43,065 nt of DNA from positions 1 through 43,065 of IMG/VR virus record IMGVR_UViG_3300038713_000045; one strand, written 5' to 3'. Source of the stretch: a virus. Below, in pieces: positions 21,545 to 28,567 of the stretch (the stretch's first letter is position 1; each line of letters starts with the position of its first letter). Both the position numbers and the translations under genes were made by a program. The notes below the pieces were generated by a model. It had not been told where the DNA came from. It did no database searches and was given only the letters and a program-made list of their open reading frames with translations.

Positions 21545-23671
21545 ATGCAAAAAATCACCGTTAAGAACATACACAAGTCGCTTAACGAAAACGGTTATAT
21601 TTGTAATCTACCCTTCGCAGCTAGTGTAACTAGTGCCATGCACAGTAAACCTGTAAGTGGTGCATTTTTATACGGCCCTGCGGGTACTGGTAAGAGTTAT
21701 CTACCTATTGTACTAAGCAAAACACTCGGAGTAGAAATGTTTTTCTATCAATGTGCGCCAGGTACAAGAGAAGATGACCTAGTACTCAAAATGCTTCCTA
21801 GCGAAGATACTAAAAGTGGAGTAGAGATAAAAAAGTCAACTGTTTTTAAAGCTGCTGAAGCGTCACACAAACGTAAAGTGATGCTAGTGCTTGACGAGTG
21901 GGATAAGACTAGACCGACTGCTGATGGATTCTTTCTAGACTTTTTACAATATGGTAGGTTATCTATTCCTGGCAATACTGTCGAAGCTAATCTAGAGAAT
22001 ATGTTTATATTCTTTACAGCTAACGATGAACGTGAATTTCACGAAGCATTGCTACGTAGATTTCCTAAAATAGATGTAGACCCACTTGCACCAAGTCTTG
22101 TTATGTCTGCGTTGAGAATAACACATGATGGTCATCCGCATTTAGGTAACGCTATAAAGTTGTATGAGAAAGCAGTTGTTAGTGGTATGTCAAAACCCGC
22201 TACAATACAAGAACTCAGACAACTCTTAGATGCTATATCTTTGCTTGGTAATGGTGCAGATTGGAATGATATGGTATACCAATTTGTAACTAAAACGCCT
22301 GAGAATCACAAACTGTTAAAAGATGCAGAGAAGTTAGAGTACAAAAAGGACGATAAAGATAAGTTGCGTCTACAAGCTGACAGTTTTACAGGCGAGGTAA
22401 AAGAAGAAGAAGAAGAAGAGATAAACACAATAATGCCTACCAAGATAGCGTACCTTACACAATCAGAGCTTATAGATACTAACAAAGATGAGATTGCTGA
22501 CGATAGTATTTATGGAGTATATGATTACAATGAAGATAACTATTCTATGTTAGCTCATAAAGACATGCAACGAGACATAGTCAATGATGATGCTGGTATT
22601 GTTGGTGGTTTTGAAGCTATAGGTGACAAACTTGTAGCTAGTAAACCATTCCAACTTACAGATATTAGCTTTAATCAATTTCAAATAAGTGAGAAAACTG
22701 GTAATCAAAAGATATGTAATGGAGAGATTGCTCTTGTAGATAAAGATTGTAAGTTTCACGACCTACAAAGCTTATTTCAATGGAAATCTTATATTATCAG
22801 AAAATACTCACGTAATGAGGTTGTTGCTAGGCATCATCATGGGTACACTACTGATGATGATGGGTACAATGAGATGCTTATAGATTTAAAATGGACGCGT
22901 GAAAATGGTTTGATTATGATTTTCACATATAAACATTTTTATGCTGTAACACAGTATTTGAGTGGTTATAGTTCACGTAAATTTGTAGAAGTTAGTATTA
23001 TTGATGAAGACCCAACAGCATTGGTACTATTATCCGCAAACAAAGATGTATATCAGTGCGGTATACTTAATTTGCGTAAGTTAGTTAACCATAATCACAT
23101 TCAATTTTCATTTACGCTAAGAGACAACGATGATAGTTATTTGGATGGTAAGTATGGTTTTGCTGACATACAAAAACATGCAAGTACAATCATAAACAAT
23201 GGTAATGCTGATGTTATGTTTGTAGGCAAGAATTTTGATATTCGTGTCAAGAAAAACGTTACAGCGTCAAACAATCATCATTTATGTTATATTAACATAT
23301 ACGGTACTATACATCATGAAGTCGCAGCTAACATGACAAAAATGACATACAATGCATATGTTAGAAATGTAAGTAATGATAAAATGTATGGTTTGCCTGT
23401 TTACAAAGCAGTTAAATGTGATGGTAAAAAACTATCTACGCATTTAAAATCTAAAGGATGGACTTTTGCTGGTACTCGTAAAGGTTTGATGCAAAAGAAC
23501 TATGATAAATTAGGTATATGTAGATGCTTTGTATTTGATGATTTTGCTGTGTTTGGTTTTACAATGCTTAGTGAGCCTGAAATGGATAAAGAGTATGTTG
23601 ATTACTACAAATCTTTCGGCAACATGTGGAGAACAGTACACTCACTAGGAAAGTCAGCACAAAATGTCTAA
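21545..23671 (+). CDS. MoxR-type AAA+ ATPase with large unknown C-terminal region
   Basis: A 708-residue protein. The N-terminal AAA+ module has Walker A GPAGTGKS (44-51), Walker B VMLVLDEWD (112-120), sensor FFTANDE (156-162) and an arginine-finger-like RRFPKID (171-177). This is the pattern of MoxR/CobS ATPases, which remodel or load cofactors into target proteins together with VWA partners. Residues after about 280 start with an acidic linker (EEEEEE) and continue as a long region of no family I recognise. The gene overlaps the VWA-like gene downstream by 8 bases. Confidence 0.82.
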   Translation: MQKITVKNIHKSLNENGYICNLPFAASVTSAMHSKPVSGAFLYGPAGTGKSYLPIVLSKTLGVEMFFYQCAPGTREDDLVLKMLPSEDTKSGVEIKKSTVFKAAEASHKRKVMLVLDEWDKTRPTADGFFLDFLQYGRLSIPGNTVEANLENMFIFFTANDEREFHEALLRRFPKIDVDPLAPSLVMSALRITHDGHPHLGNAIKLYEKAVVSGMSKPATIQELRQLLDAISLLGNGADWNDMVYQFVTKTPENHKLLKDAEKLEYKKDDKDKLRLQADSFTGEVKEEEEEEINTIMPTKIAYLTQSELIDTNKDEIADDSIYGVYDYNEDNYSMLAHKDMQRDIVNDDAGIVGGFEAIGDKLVASKPFQLTDISFNQFQISEKTGNQKICNGEIALVDKDCKFHDLQSLFQWKSYIIRKYSRNEVVARHHHGYTTDDDGYNEMLIDLKWTRENGLIMIFTYKHFYAVTQYLSGYSSRKFVEVSIIDEDPTALVLLSANKDVYQCGILNLRKLVNHNHIQFSFTLRDNDDSYLDGKYGFADIQKHASTIINNGNADVMFVGKNFDIRVKKNVTASNNHHLCYINIYGTIHHEVAANMTKMTYNAYVRNVSNDKMYGLPVYKAVKCDGKKLSTHLKSKGWTFAGTRKGLMQKNYDKLGICRCFVFDDFAVFGFTMLSEPEMDKEYVDYYKSFGNMWRTVHSLGKSAQNV

Positions 23672-24653
23672 GATAGTACGTAACTGGAGAAATTGGAAAG
23701 AACCACAAGCTCCGAGTGGTCATAAAGAGCCCCGCCATCCGAATATTATGGGTGGTGGGGTTAAAGCTGACTCAGACTTTACAACATTAAAAGATAAAGT
23801 ACAAGCACATTCGACTAATAATGTTACAAGAGTAGCTAAAAAATCATTCAAACAAACTAAATTAGCAAAACCTAGTTTTAATATGACTAGCACAATAAAA
23901 AATCAACTAAAAGACATGACCAAAATGTCACAAGAAAGGAAAATTGCTAAATTTGAAGACCATGTTGCATGGTCAGAGGGTGTGCAACGTGACTTAACTC
24001 ATAAAACTAATCAGAACAGAGTCGTTAGCATGTTAAATACTGTAGAAATTACTAAAAATAAGAGGCTCGCATCAAGTTTAGCTGTTATGATTAGTAAATT
24101 AGCTGAGGATATGATAGGTGAGCCTGTTATTGGTGATGATGAGTGGGATTTTGACGCGTTATTAAACAGAAGTTTTACAAAACGCAACATCAATCATTGC
24201 AAACAGTCACGCGAAATGGACAAGATTGTTATAAGTCTTGATACATCACCTAGTTGCAGACATTTGTCAAAGTTTTACACGACCATTGCACATTTAAGTT
24301 GTAAGTTAGGATTAGTTGACATATACGCTAGTCCCAATGGTTATGTAACCCACATGTTTAATAGCAGAACAATGAAATATGAACCTATCTTTGACATAGA
24401 AAAAGACCAAGACTATATAAAAGCAGGTTTGCAAACACTAGATAACTTTTTTCATAACAGAGCTATTATACATTTCTCAGATTGCGATGGTTATGAATAC
24501 ATAATAAATTCATCAGCAAACAATACTATGCATTGGTTTTCATGTGATTATGTTGACTCTAAGTGGTATGCACGTCGCAACCAATGGCATGGTACATTGT
24601 ATGAAGTTTATGATGAAGAAAGCTTTTTAACAACAATAAGAAAAATGAGGTAA
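23664..24653 (+). CDS. VWA-like partner of the MoxR ATPase
   Basis: A 329-residue protein. The N-terminal 100 residues are basic and probably disordered. Residues from about 185 look like a von Willebrand factor A domain: a strand then DTSPS (Asp193, Ser195, Ser197), matching the DxSxS metal site. Later come an internal strand GLVDIYASPNG and IIHFSDCDGYEY, in the place of the third metal-site loop. The rest of the fold is divergent. With the overlapping ATPase this resembles MoxR-VWA pairs such as CobS-CobT and RavA-ViaA. The pairing is inferred from gene overlap and the motif. Confidence 0.7.
   Translation: MSKIVRNWRNWKEPQAPSGHKEPRHPNIMGGGVKADSDFTTLKDKVQAHSTNNVTRVAKKSFKQTKLAKPSFNMTSTIKNQLKDMTKMSQERKIAKFEDHVAWSEGVQRDLTHKTNQNRVVSMLNTVEITKNKRLASSLAVMISKLAEDMIGEPVIGDDEWDFDALLNRSFTKRNINHCKQSREMDKIVISLDTSPSCRHLSKFYTTIAHLSCKLGLVDIYASPNGYVTHMFNSRTMKYEPIFDIEKDQDYIKAGLQTLDNFFHNRAIIHFSDCDGYEYIINSSANNTMHWFSCDYVDSKWYARRNQWHGTLYEVYDEESFLTTIRKMR
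23730..23760 (+). other. GC-rich hairpin inside the VWA gene
   Basis: CCCCGCCATCC (23730-23740) pairs with GGGTGGTGGGG (23750-23760) through 11 pairs, two of them G-U, with a 9-base AT-rich loop. It starts 67 bases into the VWA-like gene. Such a strong stem stands out against the AT-rich coding sequence. It might tune expression of the VWA protein relative to the ATPase. Confidence 0.5.
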
Positions 24654-24655
24654 TA

Positions 24656-25159
24656 ATGAATGCAGATAAAGAACAAATAGAAAATACACAAGCAGTCCAA
24701 GTTAACATAATGATAAAAAGTGGTAACTACGAAAACCATGATTTGAATGGTAAAACCGCTTCTCATGTAGCAGCAGATTTACATGAGTTTATGAACGTAT
24801 CAAACTATCAAATTGTAAAGTTTTACGTATTTGTTAAGAGTTATCTACAAGAGCGTAAAGGTATTGAAAGATATTTGAATGGTGATACTTTGATTGAGAA
24901 AATCATAAATGCTTGTATGACAAATGTAGCTACAGATATGGCACACAAAACGTTTAGTAAGTTATTAAATAAACATACTGTTAAGTTTAAGGTTAGTAAA
25001 AGATACAATAAACTTTTTAAAGAACTTGCATTTGCAAAATCAACAGAATTAACACAGAAAGCATTTGATAAGTTTTGTCATAGTAAATATGGTGTAGTAG
25101 GAGAAGTAGCTGGTGATGATTATCCACAAGTAGATATGCACATGAAAGGTCAAAGTTAA
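24656..25159 (+). CDS. hypothetical third gene of the MoxR-VWA operon
   Basis: A 167-residue soluble protein, mostly helical (HEFMNVSNYQIVKFYVFVKS), with a basic second half. No family recognised. It begins two bases after the VWA stop, and its own stop overlaps the next ATG. It may be an adaptor or substrate of the ATPase system, but only adjacency supports that. Confidence 0.55.
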   Translation: MNADKEQIENTQAVQVNIMIKSGNYENHDLNGKTASHVAADLHEFMNVSNYQIVKFYVFVKSYLQERKGIERYLNGDTLIEKIINACMTNVATDMAHKTFSKLLNKHTVKFKVSKRYNKLFKELAFAKSTELTQKAFDKFCHSKYGVVGEVAGDDYPQVDMHMKGQS

Positions 25160-25776
25160 TGGGATTTGATATTTATGGTATGCAACCTAGTGGTGAGCAA
25201 AAACCAGATGTAAATTGGTATGATGAACCTACTGTAAAAGCGTATTTTGCATGGCAAAACAATACCAAAGGTGCTTATTTTCGCTCAAATGTATGGGGAT
25301 GGCCTGGTATATGGTCGTATATAACTACGCAATGTGGTGACATATTGACAGTAAAAGATGCTGAAGGTGGTTGTCATAACGGTGGTCACATCATTACAAA
25401 GACAAAAGCGTTAGCTATACATAAAAAACTGTCTGAATTAGATAAACAAGGTTTAATAGATGCCTATGAAAAAGAAGAGAAGGACAGAGTAGATGCTATG
25501 CCTGATATTGATTGTAGTATATGTGATGGTACTGGCACACGTCATGAATGGGTAGGATGGGAGAGTGAAGAAGAGTGGTTAAAACATAATGATTCGCTTG
25601 AGAGCAACAATCGCATGGTCTCTGGATATGAATGGGCTAACAAATGTAAAGGGTGTAATGGGTGTGAAGGTACAGGCAAAAGAAGACCTAATAGAGCGTC
25701 TTACTTTTTTAGTGCAGATTTGATGCGTGAGTTTATAGATTTCTGTAAATACTCAGGAGGTTTTCAGATATGCTAG
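25159..25776 (+). CDS. phage zinc-finger protein with DnaJ-like CxxCxGxG motifs
   Basis: A 205-residue protein. The N-terminal part has MGFDIYGMQP and YFRSNVWGWPGIWSYI, a signature I know from a widespread phage hypothetical family. Residues 118-124 (CSICDGTG) and about 163-173 (CKGCNGCEGTG) form DnaJ-type CxxCxGxG zinc motifs. The family is uncharacterised; protein folding or nucleic-acid binding are guesses. It overlaps the next small gene by 7 bases. Confidence 0.7.
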   Translation: MGFDIYGMQPSGEQKPDVNWYDEPTVKAYFAWQNNTKGAYFRSNVWGWPGIWSYITTQCGDILTVKDAEGGCHNGGHIITKTKALAIHKKLSELDKQGLIDAYEKEEKDRVDAMPDIDCSICDGTGTRHEWVGWESEEEWLKHNDSLESNNRMVSGYEWANKCKGCNGCEGTGKRRPNRASYFFSADLMREFIDFCKYSGGFQIC

Positions 25777-25904
25777 AATATGTAAAACACTTGTTAGGTT
25801 TATGCGGTGAACCACATGGATTGATATTTACGCTCAAGACTTTGTTTACTGTTGGTGGATTATCTCTAATAGTTAATTACATCAAAACAAAAACAAACAA
25901 ATAA
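25770..25904 (+). CDS. 44-aa membrane protein
   Basis: A perfect AGGAGG lies 10 bases before the ATG at 25770. The frame ends TAA at 25904 and overlaps the preceding gene. The protein (starts MLEYVKHLLGLCGEPHGLIF) has one predicted membrane segment (about 18-38) and a short Lys/Asn tail. Conserved-looking and well initiated, but of unknown function. It is the last gene before the internal non-coding gap. Confidence 0.65.
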   Translation: MLEYVKHLLGLCGEPHGLIFTLKTLFTVGGLSLIVNYIKTKTNK

Positions 25905-25923
25905 ACCATAAAAATATAGGCTT

Positions 25924-25947
25924 AAGCTTTAGTTTAAGCTTAAGCTT
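25924..25947. repeat. (AAGCTT)n repeat, copy 2
   Basis: AAGCTT at 25924-25929, a degenerate unit TAGTTT, then AAGCTT twice (25936-25947), all in one 6-base register. It lies in the 25905-26080 gap between two groups of early genes, followed by AT-rich DNA with three TATAAT hexamers. Confidence 0.8.
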
Positions 25948-26033
25948 ATATTTGTTATAGCTAAGTATAATTATTAATTATAATATGCGTCAAGTGTAAT
26001 TTTAAATACAAAAAAACATAAAAAAAGTATTGA

Positions 26034-26061
26034 TTGTATTGCAATTAGAATGTAATATAAT
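26034..26061 (+). promoter_or_regulatory. candidate sigma-70 promoter for second early operon
   Basis: TTGTAT (26034-26039) and a perfect TATAAT (26056-26061) are separated by 16 bases. They stand 20 bases before the ribbon-helix-helix ATG. Two more TATAAT boxes (25966, 25979) lack good -35 partners. Transcription from this gap would restart the early block. Confidence 0.45.
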
Positions 26062-26080
26062 CGTAACTATTGAGGACAAA

Positions 26081-26269
26081 ATGAGTAATATGAGAACATT
26101 CAGATGCGACAATAACTTGTGGCGTAGATTTAAGTTGATATGCACTGTAAACAACATATCAATGCAATCTAAACTACAGAACTTAGTCAACAACTTTGTA
26201 GAAAAAGAATATCCTAAAGTATCATCGGAGATTAAAAGTGACGACAAAAGCGATAAAGATTTACGATGA
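26081..26269 (+). CDS. ribbon-helix-helix DNA-binding protein
   Basis: I start this gene at the ATG at 26081, with GAGGAC 4-9 bases upstream. A TTG further up at 26030 would place the promoter inside the gene. The 62-residue product begins MSNMRTFRCDNNLWRRFKLI and fits the Arc/CopG ribbon-helix-helix pattern: a short strand, then two helices (LWRRFKLICTV and MQSKLQNLVNNFVEKE). Such dimers bind palindromic operators, often repressing their own promoter. Targets here are unknown; dyads near 18960 or the AAGCTT repeats are candidates. Confidence 0.7.
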   Translation: MSNMRTFRCDNNLWRRFKLICTVNNISMQSKLQNLVNNFVEKEYPKVSSEIKSDDKSDKDLR

Positions 26270-26972
26270 CTACATTGAGCATTTAAACCAACAAAAATCG
26301 CAACGTTATGTTGGTAAAGAAGAATGGTTTCATTCTTCATCAGCTGGTTTATGTGCTCGTAAACATTATTATTCTGCTATAGATAAACATCCACAAAGTG
26401 ATAAAGATGCAGATACTATGCGTTTATTCAGACTAGGTGATGTTATTCATGCTGATATACAAGATGCTGTAGAATGGTATGCAAAAGAAAATGGTGCTAG
26501 AATATTTATAGAAAAAGAATTGTACATAAAAGAATTGAATGTGCGTGGTTTTATAGACTTAGTTTTAGTTGATGATGGAGAGTTAATAGATATAAAGTCT
26601 TGCAATGATTTTAAATGGAAAACAATCTTTGGTAAAAAATATTATGACCCTAAGTCTGTAAACAACTACATGTTGCAAACAGCAACTTATGCGTATTGGT
26701 ACAATGGATATGCTCATAGTAATGATTTACCTACAGTAGATAAAATGAAACTGTTGTTCTACAATAAAAACACATCTAAGATGCAAGAACTAGAAGTTCC
26801 TAATCACAAGATAGAAGAAGCTTTTATGTATTGGAATAGAGTCTTAGATACAACTAAAGCAGGATTGCCTGACATAGAGTTAGGTTTTGCACCTGCTATG
26901 AAATGGGAGTGTAATGTTAAGTATTGCTCGTATTATGATGTTTGTGGAGGTGGTATAAATGGCAAAGGGTAA
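26238..26972 (+). CDS. Cas4/RecB-like PD-(D/E)XK exonuclease with Fe-S cysteines
   Basis: A 244-residue protein starting GTG at 26238, with GGAG 8 bases upstream. The motifs follow the Cas4/AddB nuclease pattern: Cys39 in SSAGLCARKHYY, a GDVIHA histidine (71), Asp107 in RGFIDLV, Asp118-x-Lys120 in LIDIKS, Gln147 in MLQTATYAYW, and three cysteines 225, 230 and 236. Together the four cysteines can hold a 4Fe-4S cluster. Such enzymes digest DNA ends for recombination. It precedes an annealing protein, as in Red-like pairs. Confidence 0.85.
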   Translation: MTTKAIKIYDDYIEHLNQQKSQRYVGKEEWFHSSSAGLCARKHYYSAIDKHPQSDKDADTMRLFRLGDVIHADIQDAVEWYAKENGARIFIEKELYIKELNVRGFIDLVLVDDGELIDIKSCNDFKWKTIFGKKYYDPKSVNNYMLQTATYAYWYNGYAHSNDLPTVDKMKLLFYNKNTSKMQELEVPNHKIEEAFMYWNRVLDTTKAGLPDIELGFAPAMKWECNVKYCSYYDVCGGGINGKG

Positions 26973-27174
26973 GTTGAAGTTTCCTCACCAAGCATTTCCT
27001 AATGGTTGGCCGTACAGTTCTAGCCCACCAAACAATAGACTATGGAGACAACACAGAGATGAGTTGTTTGAAAAACATGGTAATGGGTGGTGGTATACAG
27101 CTGGTGTTCCACAATACGACTTTAAAGAAAGATACAGAAAACGTAAACAAGAAAAATTAGATAAAGCTCAGTGA
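26959..27174 (+). CDS. 71-aa hypothetical protein
   Basis: A basic, Trp/Pro-rich 71-residue protein (FPHQAFPNGWPYSSSPPNNR near the start). A GGAGG ribosome site sits inside the end of the nuclease gene, which it overlaps. No family recognised. Its 3' end forms one arm of the hairpin at 27160-27230. Confidence 0.6.
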   Translation: MAKGKLKFPHQAFPNGWPYSSSPPNNRLWRQHRDELFEKHGNGWWYTAGVPQYDFKERYRKRKQEKLDKAQ

Positions 27175-27230
27175 TGGGGGTTTGTTACCTTTTCCCCTCG
27201 TTTATTAATGTTATTCCGCTGGGCTTTATC
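27160..27230 (+). other. large hairpin between two early genes
   Basis: GATAAAGCTCAG (27160-27171) pairs with CTGGGCTTTATC (27219-27230) over 12 positions with one G-U. Inside, a run of five G (27176-27180) faces four C (27194-27197). No clean U-run follows, so termination is doubtful. An RNA processing, pausing or translation-control element is possible. Confidence 0.45.
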
Positions 27231-27263
27231 ATCTTTATCATATTTTTAATGAAAGGATATATT

Positions 27264-27401
27264 ATGAAAATGAAAGAAGCTATTTTAGAACAAGCTGAAA
27301 TAGAAGCAGTAGACCACTATCAAAAAGAATTTGGTGAGTTAAATAGATATGAGCAAGAAGAGTGTATTAGAATTGCTGAAAACAAACTGTTAGGAATATA
27401 A
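27264..27401 (+). CDS. 45-aa hypothetical protein
   Basis: I choose the ATG at 27264 (MKMKEAILEQAEIEAVDHYQ), with AAAGGA 7-8 bases upstream. The longer frame from 27171 would encode the hairpin as an implausible hydrophobic tract and has no ribosome site. The product is a short acidic helical protein of unknown function, co-transcribed with the annealing protein gene. Confidence 0.55.
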   Translation: MKMKEAILEQAEIEAVDHYQKEFGELNRYEQEECIRIAENKLLGI

Positions 27402-27403
27402 AT

Positions 27404-27874
27404 ATGAGCGAAAAAAAGAATGACCATATGAATTTATGGAATAAAGTAGAAACTACTGACCCAGAGTTTACAACTACAGTAAATCAAAGAGGTGGCTTCA
27501 CAGCTATAGGAGCTCAATATCAGATTAAAAACGCTACAGAGGTATTTGGGCCTTTTGGTGCTATGTGGGGTGTAAAGGATGAGAACTATGAATTGATATT
27601 AAGCAATCAAATGGTATTGTATACTGCAACGTTTTGGTACAAACACGAAGGTAAGAGCGGTGAGTTTCCAATTGCTAGTTCTATAAAGACTATGATGGGT
27701 AAAAGAGTAGATGATGATTGCATTAAAAAGGTACAGACAGATGCTTTGACTAAAGGTTTGTCTAAGTTAGGTTTTAATGCTGATGTATTTATGGGTAGGT
27801 TTGATGATAACAAGTATGTTGCAACAGACAAGGTACAACAAAGTATAGATGACAAAGCAGAGGAATGGATATGA
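27404..27874 (+). CDS. putative single-strand annealing protein (Rad52/Sak-like)
   Basis: A 156-residue protein with the conserved pattern NLWNKVETTDPEFTTTV, then RGGFTAIGAQYQIKNATEVF and VQTDALTKGLSKLGFNADVF. This matches a widespread phage family thought to be Rad52-like single-strand annealing proteins. They pair complementary single strands during recombination-dependent replication and repair. The name is from pattern memory; a direct fold test was not possible. It follows a Cas4-like exonuclease and precedes a DUF669-like gene, a typical recombination module. Confidence 0.65.
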   Translation: MSEKKNDHMNLWNKVETTDPEFTTTVNQRGGFTAIGAQYQIKNATEVFGPFGAMWGVKDENYELILSNQMVLYTATFWYKHEGKSGEFPIASSIKTMMGKRVDDDCIKKVQTDALTKGLSKLGFNADVFMGRFDDNKYVATDKVQQSIDDKAEEWI

Positions 27875-28383
27875 GTAACATAGATGATTTGCTAGATAAT
27901 TTCGATGATGAGAAAGATATTTATTTTGACCCTGATTTATCAACTCTTGTGCCTGAAGGTACATATCAAGCAAAGATTGTAGGTTTATTTACAAAAAAAA
28001 TACACACGAAAAAAGGTGGCTCTGGTTTATTGTATAAACCTAAGTATCAAATTATTGCAGAATCAAAACCATCAATACACAACAAAGAAATAGATGACCA
28101 AGGCGTATGGAGATTCAATGGCGTAAAAGATAAAAATGGTAAAAGAGTTACTGGTGGTAGCAACATCAACTATAAAAGATTTCTAGACAAGCTCAACATA
28201 CCTATGTCAGAATTAGAGTATGAAGGCAAGATAGTATATAAATTACCTACAATAGACAGTTCTACAATAAAAGGTAGAAGTGTTGTAATTAGCGTTACTC
28301 ATGATGAATGGCAAGGTAGATATGGTAGGAATGTCACTGCTCTAGCGATGTTAGTTAGAGAGATGAGTTCTGACAATGGATAA
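27871..28383 (+). CDS. DUF669-like, possible ssDNA-binding protein
   Basis: I start at ATG 27871 in an ATGA overlap, with AGAGGA upstream; an ATG six bases earlier is possible. The product of about 170 residues has an acidic N-terminus (MSNIDDLLDNFDDE) and a beta-barrel-like part beginning PEGTYQAKIVGLF. This resembles phage DUF669-type proteins suspected of binding single-stranded DNA. The role is inferred from position beside the annealing protein and helicase. Confidence 0.55.
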   Translation: MSNIDDLLDNFDDEKDIYFDPDLSTLVPEGTYQAKIVGLFTKKIHTKKGGSGLLYKPKYQIIAESKPSIHNKEIDDQGVWRFNGVKDKNGKRVTGGSNINYKRFLDKLNIPMSELEYEGKIVYKLPTIDSSTIKGRSVVISVTHDEWQGRYGRNVTALAMLVREMSSDNG

Positions 28384-28567
28384 GGATGCTCACCGTTTAT
28401 TAAATTTTCTCTATCAAAATAATGAAGCTAATGAATTAGATATACACATGCTAGGTATATGGGATGTTAGTTCAACAGTTAAAAGGTTAAACAAAGTTGG
28501 ATATGGTATCAAAAGCAAAACTTATGGAAGCATATGGCAAAGAAAAAAGATATATTATATGGATTAA
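28376..28567 (+). CDS. small helix-turn-helix protein
   Basis: A 63-residue protein with a winged-helix-like pattern: LNFLYQNNEANELDIHMLGI as the first helices, then DVSSTVKRLNKVGYGIKSKT as recognition helix and wing. Such phage proteins probably bind DNA near replication genes. It overlaps both neighbours (8 bases upstream, 34 downstream). Confidence 0.65.
   Translation: MDKDAHRLLNFLYQNNEANELDIHMLGIWDVSSTVKRLNKVGYGIKSKTYGSIWQRKKIYYMD

Noticed and set aside
25924-25947. CRISPR-like array from the repeated AAGCTT units
   Set aside because: Units are 6 bases without spacers and recur only three times at distant sites; no cas genes are present. The Cas4-like protein belongs to the recombination module.
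26081-26269. Antitoxin of a toxin-antitoxin pair
   Set aside because: The ribbon-helix-helix protein has no toxin-like neighbour; the overlapping gene is a nuclease of the Cas4 type.
27171-27263. Hydrophobic N-terminal extension of the 45-residue early gene
   Set aside because: The stretch coincides with a strong hairpin and T-rich DNA, and AAAGGA precedes the internal ATG instead.
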